From Flavobacterium endoglycinae (GTDB lineage: Bacteria > Bacteroidota > Bacteroidia > Flavobacteriales > Flavobacteriaceae), in contig NZ_CP071448.1 in assembly GCF_017352115.1 (NCBI RefSeq), positions 806,001 to 870,000 of the forward strand: a stretch of 64,000 nucleotides of DNA, given 5' to 3'. How positions within the stretch are numbered: the stretch's first letter is position 1; every line of letters starts with the position of its first letter. The position numbers and the translations under genes were made by a program. The notes below the pieces were generated by a model. It did no database searches. It saw only the letters and a program-made list of their open reading frames with translations, and was not told the origin of the DNA. Of the stretch, positions 25,476 to 35,621 are shown one piece after another.

Positions 25476-27930
25476 TAATTTTTTCCTTTAAGTATATTTT
25501 TAAATCATCTTTAATTTCTTTAATTGTATCTTCGGTTGAGTTATTAATCTTATTTTTAAACAGATTTAATTCCTCAACAATCGGATGAAATTCATCAATT
25601 GCCTTAATTTCATTTATAATAGTTGACAATGTTACTACTTTATATTTTGGATTTTTATTAATCCTACTACTCAAAGTTTTTAATTTCTTACTAATAATCT
25701 CTTCTTTTTCAAGCCTATTGTTATTAGCTTTGTCATCATAAGAATTTTCATATATTTTATCAATTTCATCTGTTAAAAATTTTGAAATCACATAGGAGTC
25801 TTCAATATTAATATAGGATAGATACATCTCATTTAATTCTTTTACTTTCTTATATTTCAAATTTTCAGGATTTTTCATAAAATATTTAACTAAAGCTGAA
25901 ATAATTGGAAATTTAAGATAATCTTTGGTTATTCCCTTAACATTATGCTTCTCTTCAATGTTATGTAAAGAATTAAGAATACCATAAACAAAAAGTAGAC
26001 AAACGACATCAATATATTTTTTTGGTAGAGTTTCTTTTATTTCCTTTTTTCTAAACTTATTAAGTTCTGAAAAAAGGCTAATACTAAAATAAGGATTAAA
26101 TAGTTGGCTTATAAACTTAGAGTTTTCAAACCATTTTAAATTCTCTAAAACAAATTCATTCTTAACATCATATTTAAAAATTTCAGAAAGTTCATCAACA
26201 TTTTTTAAATTACTAAAAATTGAATATGGAGATAGTATTCCTTTCTTAAATCCTGGCACAAACAATTCTTGATCAAAATCGTTTCTATAATTTTCTCCGT
26301 CTCCTAATTGAAACATAAACGCACTAATAATAAATCTTTCTTCTACATTTAATCTATCTAATATGATAGGTGTATCAAACCTAACAATCTCTCTTGATTT
26401 GTTACCTGATTCTTCCGATATAATTTTCAATTTACCATTATAAAAACCATATTTCAAAAATTCTAATTCTTTTAAATTAGGATTTATACAGTACAATCTA
26501 ATTATATAGTACAATTTTAAATAATCAATAAATTCTAAATTATAAATATTATCAATAGGAGTAAAATTTTCTAGTTCATGTATACAATATATTACATCTC
26601 CTGTTGAAATATTTTCTGGAATTTTACTTCTTGACAGTCTAAAAACTTCTTCTCTGTCACGTAAACCTCTCGGTGAAACCAAAACATCATTAATCTTTTT
26701 GATTAGAAGAAGATTGAAAATTAAATCACTGCAGTTATCTAACTCAAAGAAAATTTCATTATAAATATCCTTTTTATATATTTCATCTAAAATGAACTTT
26801 CTTAATTGTTCGTATTGATTTTTTGTTTGAAGTAAATTGAAAACAGACTGAGTTTCTCTTATTGTTTTAGGAAAGATAGAATTAGATTTTATATAACTTT
26901 TTGTTATTAATATTTCCTTATTTTTATAGAACATTTCAGTGAGACATTCTATTACATCAGAATGGCTATTATCAAAAATTATATTATCCTCGTTTCTAAT
27001 GACAAGATTTAATTTTTTTATTAAGTCTATTTGAGGGAGAATAATTCTTCGATTAAAAGGAATTAATTTATCTAAATATCTTACAGCCCTATTTTTATTC
27101 TTATTTACATCTTCTTTTAAATGAAAATTAGAAAAATGTAATTCCAAAGCATCACTTAATTGTTCTATTTTACAAGCTATTAAAATAATAATCTTATTTT
27201 GAATTAAAAATTGACGAATATCTTCAAGCATTTCATATGCACCTGAAATATTTAAATCAAAATCATCTATGGCAATGACTAAAAAATCTTTCTTTTCAAA
27301 ATCTTTTAAATATTGCTGAACTAAATCTTTAAAGTATTCTCTCAAGTTACTGCTTGTTGCTAGTTTACTTAATGCTTCAATAGTTTCCAGTTCATAAAGT
27401 TCTTTTCTATCAGATTTGATAATATGTAAATTGTCAAAAACATTATAAAATAGTTTGATTAAGCTTCTTCGGCTTTCATCTTGAAGACTTGAATTATTAC
27501 TTTTCATTTCCTTTTGAAACTTTGAAAACATTTTAGCCAAAACAATTTCAAATAGTGCTTCGCTATTTCTAAAACGTGATGGGTCAATAATATCGATTTC
27601 AGCAAATGTTTTATCTTTTAATATTTCAAAAGTTTTATTTGAAACATTTTTCTTGTTAAAAAAATCAATATGCTCATGACTTCTACTATTAATTAATGCA
27701 TTTCTAAAAGAAATCATGGAAGATGATTTGCCTTTTCCACGTTCACCTGTAAAAGCTATAATATTATTGAAATCGTCATATTCACTTTTTATTTCAGATT
27801 GTTTAATAATTTCAATTACATTATTAGCAGCGTTTACATACACATTTTCAAATATTGATTCATAGAAATCATTTCCATTTTCAATCTTTATTTTGTATTC
27901 TTCATTTAGTTTTATGGTTAATGTTGACAT
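25459..27930 (-). CDS. rdrA: RADAR P-loop ATPase RdrA
   Basis: Partner ATPase of RADAR, a KAP/STAND-like P-loop protein that forms a ring and docks on RdrB. This protein has 823 residues, with Walker A GERGKGKS at 62-69 and Walker B FLVIAIDDFDLN at 216-227. A sensor-like strand NKIIILIACKIEQL lies near 245-258, and KLIPFNRRIILPQID near 290-305. The C-terminal 500 residues are helical and lysine/asparagine rich without known domains, as in RdrA. It is the first gene of the two-gene operon and overlaps rdrB by 17 nt. The region looks richer in A+T than the flanking icmF gene, which fits acquisition by transfer. The call rests on order, motifs and the RdrB neighbour. Confidence 0.86.
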   Translation of the reverse strand: MSTLTIKLNEEYKIKIENGNDFYESIFENVYVNAANNVIEIIKQSEIKSEYDDFNNIIAFTGERGKGKSSSMISFRNALINSRSHEHIDFFNKKNVSNKTFEILKDKTFAEIDIIDPSRFRNSEALFEIVLAKMFSKFQKEMKSNNSSLQDESRRSLIKLFYNVFDNLHIIKSDRKELYELETIEALSKLATSSNLREYFKDLVQQYLKDFEKKDFLVIAIDDFDLNISGAYEMLEDIRQFLIQNKIIILIACKIEQLSDALELHFSNFHLKEDVNKNKNRAVRYLDKLIPFNRRIILPQIDLIKKLNLVIRNEDNIIFDNSHSDVIECLTEMFYKNKEILITKSYIKSNSIFPKTIRETQSVFNLLQTKNQYEQLRKFILDEIYKKDIYNEIFFELDNCSDLIFNLLLIKKINDVLVSPRGLRDREEVFRLSRSKIPENISTGDVIYCIHELENFTPIDNIYNLEFIDYLKLYYIIRLYCINPNLKELEFLKYGFYNGKLKIISEESGNKSREIVRFDTPIILDRLNVEERFIISAFMFQLGDGENYRNDFDQELFVPGFKKGILSPYSIFSNLKNVDELSEIFKYDVKNEFVLENLKWFENSKFISQLFNPYFSISLFSELNKFRKKEIKETLPKKYIDVVCLLFVYGILNSLHNIEEKHNVKGITKDYLKFPIISALVKYFMKNPENLKYKKVKELNEMYLSYINIEDSYVISKFLTDEIDKIYENSYDDKANNNRLEKEEIISKKLKTLSSRINKNPKYKVVTLSTIINEIKAIDEFHPIVEELNLFKNKINNSTEDTIKEIKDDLKIYLKEKINGQSS

Positions 27931-27995
27931 TTATTTTTTGAGTTTTTTAATTGGTTAGTATTATTATTTTTTTGTTTTAAAATTTCAATGTTCTT

Positions 27996-28003
27996 CAAAC
28001 ATA
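27996..28003 (-). promoter_or_regulatory. -7 promoter element for the RADAR operon
   Basis: Reads TATGTTTG on the minus strand, an exact TAnnTTTG match 65 nt upstream of the rdrA ATG, and downstream of the icmF terminator. It supports rdrA-rdrB as an independent unit. Confidence 0.5.
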
Positions 28004-28111
28004 ATAATATTTTTACATTTCAGTCTTTTTGGGTTAATGTTTTTACATCAAATTAATAAAATAAATTACCGAATAATTTACGGTTTTCCTCAATTTTACA
28101 TAATTTCTAAC

Positions 28112-28144
28112 AAAAAAACCTCCCATTTACATGAGAGGTTTTTC
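28112..28144 (-). terminator. intrinsic terminator of icmF
   Basis: AAACCTCcCAT / ATGaGAGGTTT stem with a short loop; on the minus strand it ends in a T-run. It separates icmF from the RADAR operon. Confidence 0.85.
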
Positions 28145-28166
28145 CATAAATCTATACGTACAAAAA

Positions 28167-31100
28167 TTACATATTCCTTCTATACTGCCCACCAACCTCA
28201 AACAAAGCCGAAGTAATCTGACCTAACGAACAAACTTTTGTAGCTTCCATTAAATAATCGAATAAGTTTTCGTTTTTAATTGCGGCTTCTTGTAACTGGC
28301 TTAAATGCTCGTTTACTTTTGCTTCGTGAAAATTATGCAGGTTGTCCAGCATCGTAATCTGGTATTGTTTTTCTTCTTCTGTGGCACGAATTACCTCAGC
28401 CGGAATTACCGTTGGCGATCCTTTTGAACTCAGAAATGTATTTACACCCACAATTGGGAAATCTCCGTTGTGTTTTAAGGTTTCGTAATACAAACTTTCT
28501 TCCTGAATTTTAGAACGCTGATACATCGTTTCCATTGCGCCTAGAACTCCGCCTCTTTCTGTGATTCGGTCGAATTCTTGTAGAACAGCTTCTTCAACTA
28601 AATCGGTTAATTCTTCGATGATGAACGAACCTTGAATTGGGTTTTCGTTTTTCGCCAAACCTAATTCTTTATTAATAATCAGCTGAATCGCCATCGCACG
28701 ACGTACAGACTCTTCTGTTGGTGTGGTAATCGCTTCGTCGTAAGCATTCGTGTGCAATGAATTACAGTTGTCGTAAATGGCATACAAAGCTTGTAAAGTC
28801 GTTCTAATATCGTTGAAATCAATTTCCTGTGCGTGTAACGAACGTCCAGAAGTCTGAATATGGTATTTCAACATTTGTGCCCTTTCGTTGGCTCCGTATT
28901 TCAATTTCATGGCTTTTGCCCAAATCTTACGCGCCACACGACCAATAACCGAATATTCTGGATCTACTCCGTTTGAGAAGAAGAACGATAAGTTTGGTCC
29001 AAAATCGTTGATATTCATTCCTCGGCTCAAATAATATTCCACGTAAGTGAAACCATTTGAAAGCGTAAATGCCAATTGCGTAATTGGATTGGCTCCCGCC
29101 TCGGCAATATGATATCCTGAAATCGAAACCGAATAGAAATTACGAACGTTTTTGGTAATAAAATATTCCTGAACGTCTCCCATTAATCGCAACGCAAATT
29201 CAGTTGAGAAAATACAAGTATTTTGTGCTTGATCTTCTTTTAAAATATCGGCCTGAACCGTTCCACGAACTTGAGCTAAGGTTTTTACTTTTATTTCGTT
29301 ATAAACCTCCAAAGGTAAAACCTGATCTCCCGTAACGCCCAATAGCATTAATCCCAAACCGTTGTTTCCTGCTGGAAGTTCACCTTGGTACTTCGGTCTT
29401 TCGATTCCTTTTTCTTTATATAATTTGTTGATTTTCGCTTCAACTTCTTTTTCTAAATCCTTTTCTTTAATGTAAATCTCACATTGCTGATCGATTGCGG
29501 CATTCATAAAAAAACCTAAAAGCATTGGCGCAGGTCCGTTGATCGTCATACTTACCGAAGTCAACGCATGAACCAAATCGAAACCTGAATATAGTTTTTT
29601 AGCATCATCTAAACAACAGATTGAAACTCCCGCATTTCCGATTTTCCCGTAAATATCCGGACGTAAATCTGGATCGTTTCCGTACAAAGTCACACTGTCA
29701 AAAGCTGTAGAAAGTCGTTTTGCAGGCATTCCCGCACTTACATAGTGAAAACGTTTGTTGGTTCTCTCTGGTCCTCCCTCGCCCGCAAACATTCTCGACG
29801 GGTCTTCGCCTTCACGTTTAAACGGATACAATCCAGACGCGAAAGGAAATTCTCCAGGAACATTTTCCTGTAAATTCCAACGCAGAATATCGCCCCAACC
29901 TTCATATTTAGGCAAAGCAATTTTCGGAATTTGCAAATGAGATAAACTTTCAGAATGTGTCGCGATTTTAATCTCTTTATCACGAACCTTAAAGCTGTAA
30001 ACTGGATTTTTATATTTCGCTACTTTATCAGCCCAATTCAGAATAATTTCCCAATTGTACGGATCTAAATCCATTTTTACTTTATCAAATTGATTTAGTA
30101 AAAGATTTAAAAAGATTCTGTTTTCGTCAAGTCCTTCGACTCCGCTCTGGATGACACTATTGTCATCGATTCCTGCTTTTGTAATCTGCGGAATTTTTCC
30201 AGAAACCGATTCTATCGTTTTAAAGATTCCGTATAATTTCTGAGCTACTTTTTGCTGTGCAATTGCAGTCTCATCATAATTTCTATTATTCTCAGCAATT
30301 TCAGATAAATAACGTGTTCTTCCCGGCGGAATTACGAATATCTTTTCGCTCATTTCTTTAGTAATCTCAAAAGTCGATTTCAAGTCAGAATCGGTTTTTT
30401 CGGCTACTTTATCCATGATCGCTTTATAAAGCGTGTTCATTCCCGGATCGTTGAACTGCGAAGCAATGGTTCCGAAAACTGGCATTTCATCTGGATTTTT
30501 ATCCCAAAGATTGTGGTTGCGCTGGTATTGTTTTTTTACATCGCGTAAAGCATCTAAAGCCCCGCGTTTATCAAATTTGTTTAAAGCCACTAAATCAGCA
30601 AAATCAAGCATGTCGATTTTCTCCAATTGCGTTGCCGCTCCAAATTCTGGTGTCATTACATATAAAGAAACGTCTGAATGATCCATAATTTCGGTATCAG
30701 ACTGTCCGATTCCGGAAGTTTCCAAAATAATCAAATCGTATTTTGCGGCTTTCAAAACCTGAATCGCTTCGGCTACATATTTAGATAAAGCCAAATTCGA
30801 CTGACGTGTCGCCAGCGAACGCATATATACTCGAGGATTGTTAATCGCATTCATACGGATTCTGTCTCCTAAAAGTGCACCTCCTGTTTTTCTTTTCGAA
30901 GGATCGACAGAAACCAATCCAATTGTTTTTTCTGGAAAGTCAATTAAAAAGCGACGAACCAATTCGTCTACCAAAGAAGATTTTCCGGCACCGCCCGTTC
31001 CTGTAATTCCTAAAACTGGAATTTTAGAAGTAGTGTTGCTATCGTGAATTTTATCAAAAACTGGTTTTGCAATTTCTGGAAAGTTTTCTGCTGCCGAAAT

Positions 31101-31607
31101 CAAACGAGCAATTGCCGTTGGAACTTTATTTTCGATATGATCGATTTCTCCGTTTAATTGATCTCCAATAGGGAAATCGGCACGCTGCACCAAATCATTA
31201 ATCATTCCTTGAAGTCCTAAAGAACGGCCGTCATCTGGAGAATAAATTCTGGTGATACCATATTCATGTAATTCTTCGATTTCGCTTGGCAGAATAACGC
31301 CGCCGCCGCCTCCGAAGATTTTAATGTGTCCTGCTCCTTTTTCGCGAAGCAAATCATACATATATTTAAAGTATTCGTTGTGTCCGCCTTGGTAAGAAGT
31401 CATGGCAATTGCATTGGCATCTTCTTGAATGGCGGTATTTACTACTTCTTCAACACTTCTGTCGTGGCCTAAGTGAATCACTTCAACGCCCGTAGATTGT
31501 ATGATACGACGCATAATATTGATGGCAGCGTCATGTCCGTCAAAAAGCGAAGCAGCAGTAACAATTCTTACTTTATTTTTAGGAATATATGGTATTTGTT
31601 GTTCCAT
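28167..31607 (-). CDS. icmF: fused acyl-CoA mutase IcmF (isobutyryl-CoA mutase type)
   Basis: Single 1146-residue protein combining all parts of a B12-dependent acyl-CoA mutase. The N-terminal cobalamin-binding domain has [10 protein letters not shown] with DxH at Asp23/His25. A MeaB-like G-protein chaperone domain follows (P-loop GTGGAGKSS at 203-211, NKFD at 343-346). The large catalytic TIM-barrel begins near residue 500 and includes [12 protein letters not shown] and [14 protein letters not shown]. This order (B12, GTPase, mutase) defines IcmF, not methylmalonyl-CoA mutase. The [12 protein letters not shown] segment differs from the tyrosine-containing substrate loop of methylmalonyl-CoA mutase, consistent with isobutyryl/butyryl- or isovaleryl-type substrates. 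Residues 481-492 are encoded by a REP-like sequence in the linker. Confidence 0.93.
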   Translation of the reverse strand: MEQQIPYIPKNKVRIVTAASLFDGHDAAINIMRRIIQSTGVEVIHLGHDRSVEEVVNTAIQEDANAIAMTSYQGGHNEYFKYMYDLLREKGAGHIKIFGGGGGVILPSEIEELHEYGITRIYSPDDGRSLGLQGMINDLVQRADFPIGDQLNGEIDHIENKVPTAIARLISAAENFPEIAKPVFDKIHDSNTTSKIPVLGITGTGGAGKSSLVDELVRRFLIDFPEKTIGLVSVDPSKRKTGGALLGDRIRMNAINNPRVYMRSLATRQSNLALSKYVAEAIQVLKAAKYDLIILETSGIGQSDTEIMDHSDVSLYVMTPEFGAATQLEKIDMLDFADLVALNKFDKRGALDALRDVKKQYQRNHNLWDKNPDEMPVFGTIASQFNDPGMNTLYKAIMDKVAEKTDSDLKSTFEITKEMSEKIFVIPPGRTRYLSEIAENNRNYDETAIAQQKVAQKLYGIFKTIESVSGKIPQITKAGIDDNSVIQSGVEGLDENRIFLNLLLNQFDKVKMDLDPYNWEIILNWADKVAKYKNPVYSFKVRDKEIKIATHSESLSHLQIPKIALPKYEGWGDILRWNLQENVPGEFPFASGLYPFKREGEDPSRMFAGEGGPERTNKRFHYVSAGMPAKRLSTAFDSVTLYGNDPDLRPDIYGKIGNAGVSICCLDDAKKLYSGFDLVHALTSVSMTINGPAPMLLGFFMNAAIDQQCEIYIKEKDLEKEVEAKINKLYKEKGIERPKYQGELPAGNNGLGLMLLGVTGDQVLPLEVYNEIKVKTLAQVRGTVQADILKEDQAQNTCIFSTEFALRLMGDVQEYFITKNVRNFYSVSISGYHIAEAGANPITQLAFTLSNGFTYVEYYLSRGMNINDFGPNLSFFFSNGVDPEYSVIGRVARKIWAKAMKLKYGANERAQMLKYHIQTSGRSLHAQEIDFNDIRTTLQALYAIYDNCNSLHTNAYDEAITTPTEESVRRAMAIQLIINKELGLAKNENPIQGSFIIEELTDLVEEAVLQEFDRITERGGVLGAMETMYQRSKIQEESLYYETLKHNGDFPIVGVNTFLSSKGSPTVIPAEVIRATEEEKQYQITMLDNLHNFHEAKVNEHLSQLQEAAIKNENLFDYLMEATKVCSLGQITSALFEVGGQYRRNM
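30133..30156. repeat. REP-like sequence inside icmF coding region
   Basis: CCTTCGACTCCGCTCTGGAT plus GACA: its complement is one base off the widespread TGTCATCCTGAGCGGAGTCG REP-type string. It is read in frame as SVIQSGVEG (residues 484-492) in the linker between the GTPase and mutase domains. Related to the core of the element at 7287-7312. Confidence 0.7.
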
Positions 31608-31684
31608 TTTATGAATATGATAATTTTATGCGACCAATGTACAAAATATTTTAATATTTGATGAAGGCTATAGCTTTATGTTAA

Positions 31685-31711
31685 CAAAATTAAATCGATT
31701 TCGTAAACCAA
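31685..31711 (-). promoter_or_regulatory. probable promoter of icmF
   Basis: The minus strand carries TAATTTTG (31685-31692), an exact TAnnTTTG, with a TTG at 31709-31711 about 16 bp further upstream. It lies 77 nt before the icmF ATG. Confidence 0.45.
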
Positions 31712-31868
31712 AGAGGTAACAATTTGCGTAACTAACTGATATAGTTAAGGAAAGCTTAAAGACATGGCAATTTCGCAACATTTAATTAAAATCTGAAAAC
31801 ATCTTTTGTGCCTTCCTAAATTAATTTAGCATTGTTGAAAAGCCCCAAATTTTTACCACGACTTAAAC

Positions 31869-33455
31869 ATGAAAAAGTATAACGTAAAAATTTTAAAAAT
31901 GAGAACATTTTATTCATTCACCGTAATTTTAGGTTTGAGTTTTTTTGTATCTTCTTTTGCAACAATTGAAAATGACAATTTAAAATATAAAAAAACATCA
32001 AACACCATTTCTTTTAAAAATTCAGATAATGATGACGTAAAAGAAAACATTTCAAATGACTTCTTTAAGAGGTATTCTGATTTAAAAAAGTATAAATCTG
32101 AAGTAATGTCATTATATAAAAACAGAACTCTTGGAACCATTTGGTATGATGAAGATGAGATCAACGAGTTTGGAAGTATTTTATACCAAAAAGCAAAGAA
32201 AACAAATGATTTGGTTATTCCATATCAAAAAGAAATAGATCAGTTATTTGATTCTTCATCAGATGCCAATTTTTCCAGAACAGATGCTGATATGTTATTA
32301 AGTTCTTTATATGTAGTGTACACCAAAAAAAATAATGCTGACAAGAAAAAAATAGCTTATGATGCTATGCTTAAAGATTTTCTGAACTACAGTACAATCG
32401 AAGAAGCAACAGCTAAAGTGGAAGACGACGGAAATTTATACGACCAATATTATAAACTTCAGGATGTTTTAAAAAAATATAAAAAACTTGAAAGATCAAG
32501 CAAATGGAAACCTATCGTAACCGAAGTGCCTTATAAAGAGTTACGTCCAGATGCTGTTTCGAGCACTATTGCACAAGTTAGAACTCGCTTATATTTATTA
32601 GGCGATTTAAAACAAGATTCTAAAAGTGATTTTTATGATCGTGAATTGATGGATGCTGTTATGAAATATAAAGTTCGTAATGGTTTTAAACCCAACTACA
32701 TTCTGGCCGAAGAACACATTAAAGAAATGAATATTCCAGTTTCAGACAAGGTAAAAACATTGATGCTGAACATGGAAAGAATCAGAGCTATATCTCCTCA
32801 ATTGGTTAATAATGATGAGTTTGTAATGGTAAACGTGCCTTCTTATGAATTGATTTATGTAAAAAATGGAAAAGTCGTTTTAACATCAAGTGTATTCGTA
32901 GGATCGCCTTTAACTAAAACCACTATTTTTAACGGAGAAATTGACAGAATTGTTTTTAGTCCATATTGGACAGTACCTCAAAGTATTGTTGACAATGAGT
33001 TGAAATTGAAAATCGCAGCCGATAAAAATTATCTAGCCGAACATAACATGGAAGTCGTGAACGGTCAGGTAAGACAAAAACCAGGACCTGGAAATTCATT
33101 AGGATTGGTAAAATTCATGTTCCCAAACCCAGATGATATTTATATGCACGATACACCGTCTAAAACCTTATTCGATTTCGAAAAAAGAACATTCAGCCAT
33201 GGTTGTATTAATGTGAAAATGGCAAAAGAATTAGCCGCAGCGATGTTGCAAGATTATCCTGAATGGACTCAGGAAAAAATCGACAAAGCAATGGCAGGAA
33301 AAGTAGAAAACAGTTTTAAACTTTCTAAAAAAGTGCCAATTTACATCTGTTATTTTACTTCATTGGTTAATGAAAACGGAGAAGTAGGTTTCTTTCCGGA
33401 TGTCTATGAAAAAGACGCTGAATTAAATCCAGAAAAAACTCTTACTGCAAATTAA
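31869..33455 (+). CDS. L,D-transpeptidase, YkuD/YcbB type
   Basis: Periplasmic enzyme of 528 residues that forms 3-3 cross-links in peptidoglycan or attaches proteins to it. A signal sequence at the N-terminus is followed by a long YcbB-like scaffold region, then a peptidoglycan-binding-like part (VSSTIAQVRTRLYLLGDL). The YkuD domain has DEFVMVNVPSYELIYVKNGK, FSPYWTVPQSIV, MHDTPSKTLF and the catalytic FSHGCINV with Cys446. The usual start is 31869; the methionine at 31902 would give a shorter signal peptide and cannot be excluded. A promoter-like TAGCATTG lies 35 nt upstream. Single gene with its own terminator. Confidence 0.93.
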   Translation: MKKYNVKILKMRTFYSFTVILGLSFFVSSFATIENDNLKYKKTSNTISFKNSDNDDVKENISNDFFKRYSDLKKYKSEVMSLYKNRTLGTIWYDEDEINEFGSILYQKAKKTNDLVIPYQKEIDQLFDSSSDANFSRTDADMLLSSLYVVYTKKNNADKKKIAYDAMLKDFLNYSTIEEATAKVEDDGNLYDQYYKLQDVLKKYKKLERSSKWKPIVTEVPYKELRPDAVSSTIAQVRTRLYLLGDLKQDSKSDFYDRELMDAVMKYKVRNGFKPNYILAEEHIKEMNIPVSDKVKTLMLNMERIRAISPQLVNNDEFVMVNVPSYELIYVKNGKVVLTSSVFVGSPLTKTTIFNGEIDRIVFSPYWTVPQSIVDNELKLKIAADKNYLAEHNMEVVNGQVRQKPGPGNSLGLVKFMFPNPDDIYMHDTPSKTLFDFEKRTFSHGCINVKMAKELAAAMLQDYPEWTQEKIDKAMAGKVENSFKLSKKVPIYICYFTSLVNENGEVGFFPDVYEKDAELNPEKTLTAN

Positions 33456-33473
33456 TTTACTATAAAATAAAAC

Positions 33474-33512
33474 AAATCGGGAATTCATATAATGGGTTTC
33501 CGATTTTTTTAT
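33474..33512 (+). terminator. intrinsic terminator of the L,D-transpeptidase gene
   Basis: AAATCGG / CCGATTT stem around a 19-nt loop, followed by a T-run, 19 nt after the stop. Confidence 0.8.
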
Positions 33513-33630
33513 CACTTTTAAAAACAGCTTATTTTATTGTTTTTAAAACTTTTTTTTCCCAGCAGGACATTTTTTTCTTCGGACTTTTACAGAAGATTAC
33601 ATACCCAACTATTATTTAAAATTACTCAGC

Positions 33631-33978
33631 ATGAAAACAAATAATACAGAAGGTTTAACCCTATTCGAAATAAATCTATTGGTGCAGCAAGGTGGGAAAT
33701 TCGTAATTTTTCCGAATACCATTTCAAAACTCTTTAAAAAATTTAAACTTTCGAATATTTATTTTATCCGTCCAAACGAAACTACTTTCAAATATGCTTT
33801 AAAGCATTTCTTTTTAAATTTATCTTTAAGCTGGCGTATTATTCCGTATGGTCCCATCTATGTTATTAAATCCATTTATTTTTTAATTAAAGGCGGAAAA
33901 GATTATACTCAGAATATATTGAATGAATTAAAAAATAACAATCCGGTTTATAGTCCCGATCCTCAATATCTACAGTAA
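33631..33978 (+). CDS. hypothetical protein, possibly membrane associated
   Basis: 115 residues, basic and hydrophobic, with no signal peptide. The N-terminal part is LTLFEINLLVQQGGKFVIFP; a hydrophobic basic stretch (IIPYGPIYVIKSIYFLIKGG, about residues 70-90) could contact or cross a membrane. The C-terminus is proline/asparagine rich. I do not recognise the family. It stands alone between the transpeptidase terminator and a lipoprotein gene. Confidence 0.7.
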   Translation: MKTNNTEGLTLFEINLLVQQGGKFVIFPNTISKLFKKFKLSNIYFIRPNETTFKYALKHFFLNLSLSWRIIPYGPIYVIKSIYFLIKGGKDYTQNILNELKNNNPVYSPDPQYLQ

Positions 33979-34075
33979 AACTTTTTTACCTTAAATTATT
34001 ATTTTAAAATCTTTTTGAGGCAGAGAACGTGATTAGTTAGAATGAGATTTGCACAATCTTTTTTAATGAATCATA

Positions 34076-34945
34076 ATGAAAAAACACGTTTTCTTTTTTA
34101 GTTGTATTGCATCATTCCTATTTATTACATGTAATAACTTTACTTCTGAGAATCCAATTTCGGCAGATGGAATACGTAAACCAAAAGCCCCAAAAGCTGT
34201 AGGTCCTCCCCGCATATTATTTATAGGCAATAGTCAGATAGAATATTTTGTAAGCGCTCCCACTTTATTTCAAGAATTATGTAACGCGAATAATGTAAAT
34301 ATAAATGTCCAACAATTGATAACGATGGGAGTTGGACTTGACAAAGTATATTATACCAATAAGACAGAAGCCAATCAGAATTTTTCAAATATAGATAAAG
34401 ATGGAAATTATTATGATTATGTGGTCTTACAGGAATCAACGCCAACCGCATTAACAAATGTGGAAAAATATAGAACAAATCTAAAACTGATTGCAGAAAA
34501 AATACATAAAAACAGCCCAGATGCGGCAATTTATGTGTATCAAAACATACCTCCTCTACCTTATACAAATTCTGATTATAACGAGTACTATAAAGAATTA
34601 CGAAAAAATACAATTTTAGCGACCGCGTTCATAAAAAATGCAGGGATGCTGAGAGTTGGTGATGCTGTTACAGATGCTTACGAGGGAAAACATGGCTATC
34701 AGTATTTGAAAAACAACAAAGATAATCTTCGCTTTGGCCAAAGTACACTTCATTTTTTAAATGATGGCGGATTTTTACAGGCAGTTTTATTGTATGTCAC
34801 CCTATTTGATAAAAAGCCTATTATTCCTAAAAAATTAATTTTAAGCACTGGAACAGGTGATCATGACAATTTAAGAAAACAAGAAGTTTCAAAAGCTATT
34901 AGCAATCCTAAAGCTTTAGAAGAAATTGCTCTTAGTAATCGATAA
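34076..34945 (+). CDS. lipoprotein with SGNH hydrolase-like fold
   Basis: Exported protein of 289 residues with lipobox cysteine near residue 19 (FLFITCN). The mature part starts RILFIGNSQIEYF, the block I strand and G-N-S of SGNH/DUF4886 hydrolases, continues with YDYVVLQES and ends with a histidine-containing block (STLHFLNDGGFLQAVLLYV) where the family has its D/N-x-x-H-x-x-x-G. SGNH members de-acetylate or de-esterify surface glycans. The catalytic triad is not fully clear, so this may be an inactive or divergent member. Monocistronic with terminator. Confidence 0.7.
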   Translation: MKKHVFFFSCIASFLFITCNNFTSENPISADGIRKPKAPKAVGPPRILFIGNSQIEYFVSAPTLFQELCNANNVNINVQQLITMGVGLDKVYYTNKTEANQNFSNIDKDGNYYDYVVLQESTPTALTNVEKYRTNLKLIAEKIHKNSPDAAIYVYQNIPPLPYTNSDYNEYYKELRKNTILATAFIKNAGMLRVGDAVTDAYEGKHGYQYLKNNKDNLRFGQSTLHFLNDGGFLQAVLLYVTLFDKKPIIPKKLILSTGTGDHDNLRKQEVSKAISNPKALEEIALSNR

Positions 34946-34964
34946 GATGTAACATCATTTCAAA

Positions 34965-35000
34965 ATTAAATCACCTTTAAATTTATAGGTGATTTTTTTT
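34965..35000 (+). terminator. intrinsic terminator
   Basis: AAATCACCT (34968-34976) pairs with AGGTGATTT (34987-34995), followed by T-run. Confidence 0.9.
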
Positions 35001-35074
35001 ATTTACGACATAACTTTTAAGACTCAATAAATTTCTTATTTTAGCCTCAACTAATTCAAACCAAAAACAATTTT

Positions 35075-35497
35075 ATGGAAGATTCTAATGAGTTGATACA
35101 AAGAAAAAACTGGTGGGACAGAAACTGGAAATGGTTTGTTCCAACTGGATGTTTAAGCCTGATTATCCTTTTTGGATTATTTATTGCCGGAATTTTCTTT
35201 GGCGTTACTTCAATGATGAAAGATTCTGATGCTTACAAAGAATCTATAGCAGCCGTAAAAAAGAATAAAATTGTAACCGAAAAACTAGGAAATCCAATTG
35301 AAACCGACGGAATGATTTCTGGCAGCATAAACGTAAGCGGCGACAAAGGCGAATGCGATCTGCAGATTCCTATAAAAGGTCCAAAAGGAAAAGGAACTTT
35401 ATTTGTGGTAGCTCATAAAAGAGGAAAATGGAATTACGAAGAAATGTCTGTTTACGTTGAAAAAACAGAAGAAGAAATTAATTTACTTCAAAAATAA
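35075..35497 (+). CDS. Coa1-like single-pass membrane protein
   Basis: 140 residues. A short N-terminal tail with WWDRNWKWFVP precedes one membrane helix (about residues 24-47), then a periplasmic domain KESIAAVKKNKIVTEKLGNP...GSINVSGDKGECDLQIPIKGPKG. This is the pattern of the cytochrome oxidase complex assembly protein 1 (Coa1) family: helix, then helix-strand-strand with a conserved G-x-P. In bacteria the family is not tied to a known oxidase step; no oxidase genes are nearby. Family call probable, role uncertain. Confidence 0.78.
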   Translation: MEDSNELIQRKNWWDRNWKWFVPTGCLSLIILFGLFIAGIFFGVTSMMKDSDAYKESIAAVKKNKIVTEKLGNPIETDGMISGSINVSGDKGECDLQIPIKGPKGKGTLFVVAHKRGKWNYEEMSVYVEKTEEEINLLQK

Positions 35498-35621
35498 AAA
35501 CATATATTCTTTAGATTATATCCTAAATAAAAGACTTAATATGTTATTTTAAAAACGTATTGTGGTAGTATCAAAGGGATTTTAAAAAATACTTTTGCAG
35601 TCATTTTAAAATCTGACTACC

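Noticed and set aside
25459..27930. RdrA as a generic KAP NTPase or STAND protein
   Set aside because: Its overlap with a giant deaminase and order rdrA-rdrB make RADAR the simpler explanation, although the ATPase alone would not decide it.
28167..31607. Reading the mutase as methylmalonyl-CoA mutase
   Set aside because: The B12, G-protein and catalytic domains are fused in the IcmF order and the substrate loop differs from methylmalonyl-CoA mutase.
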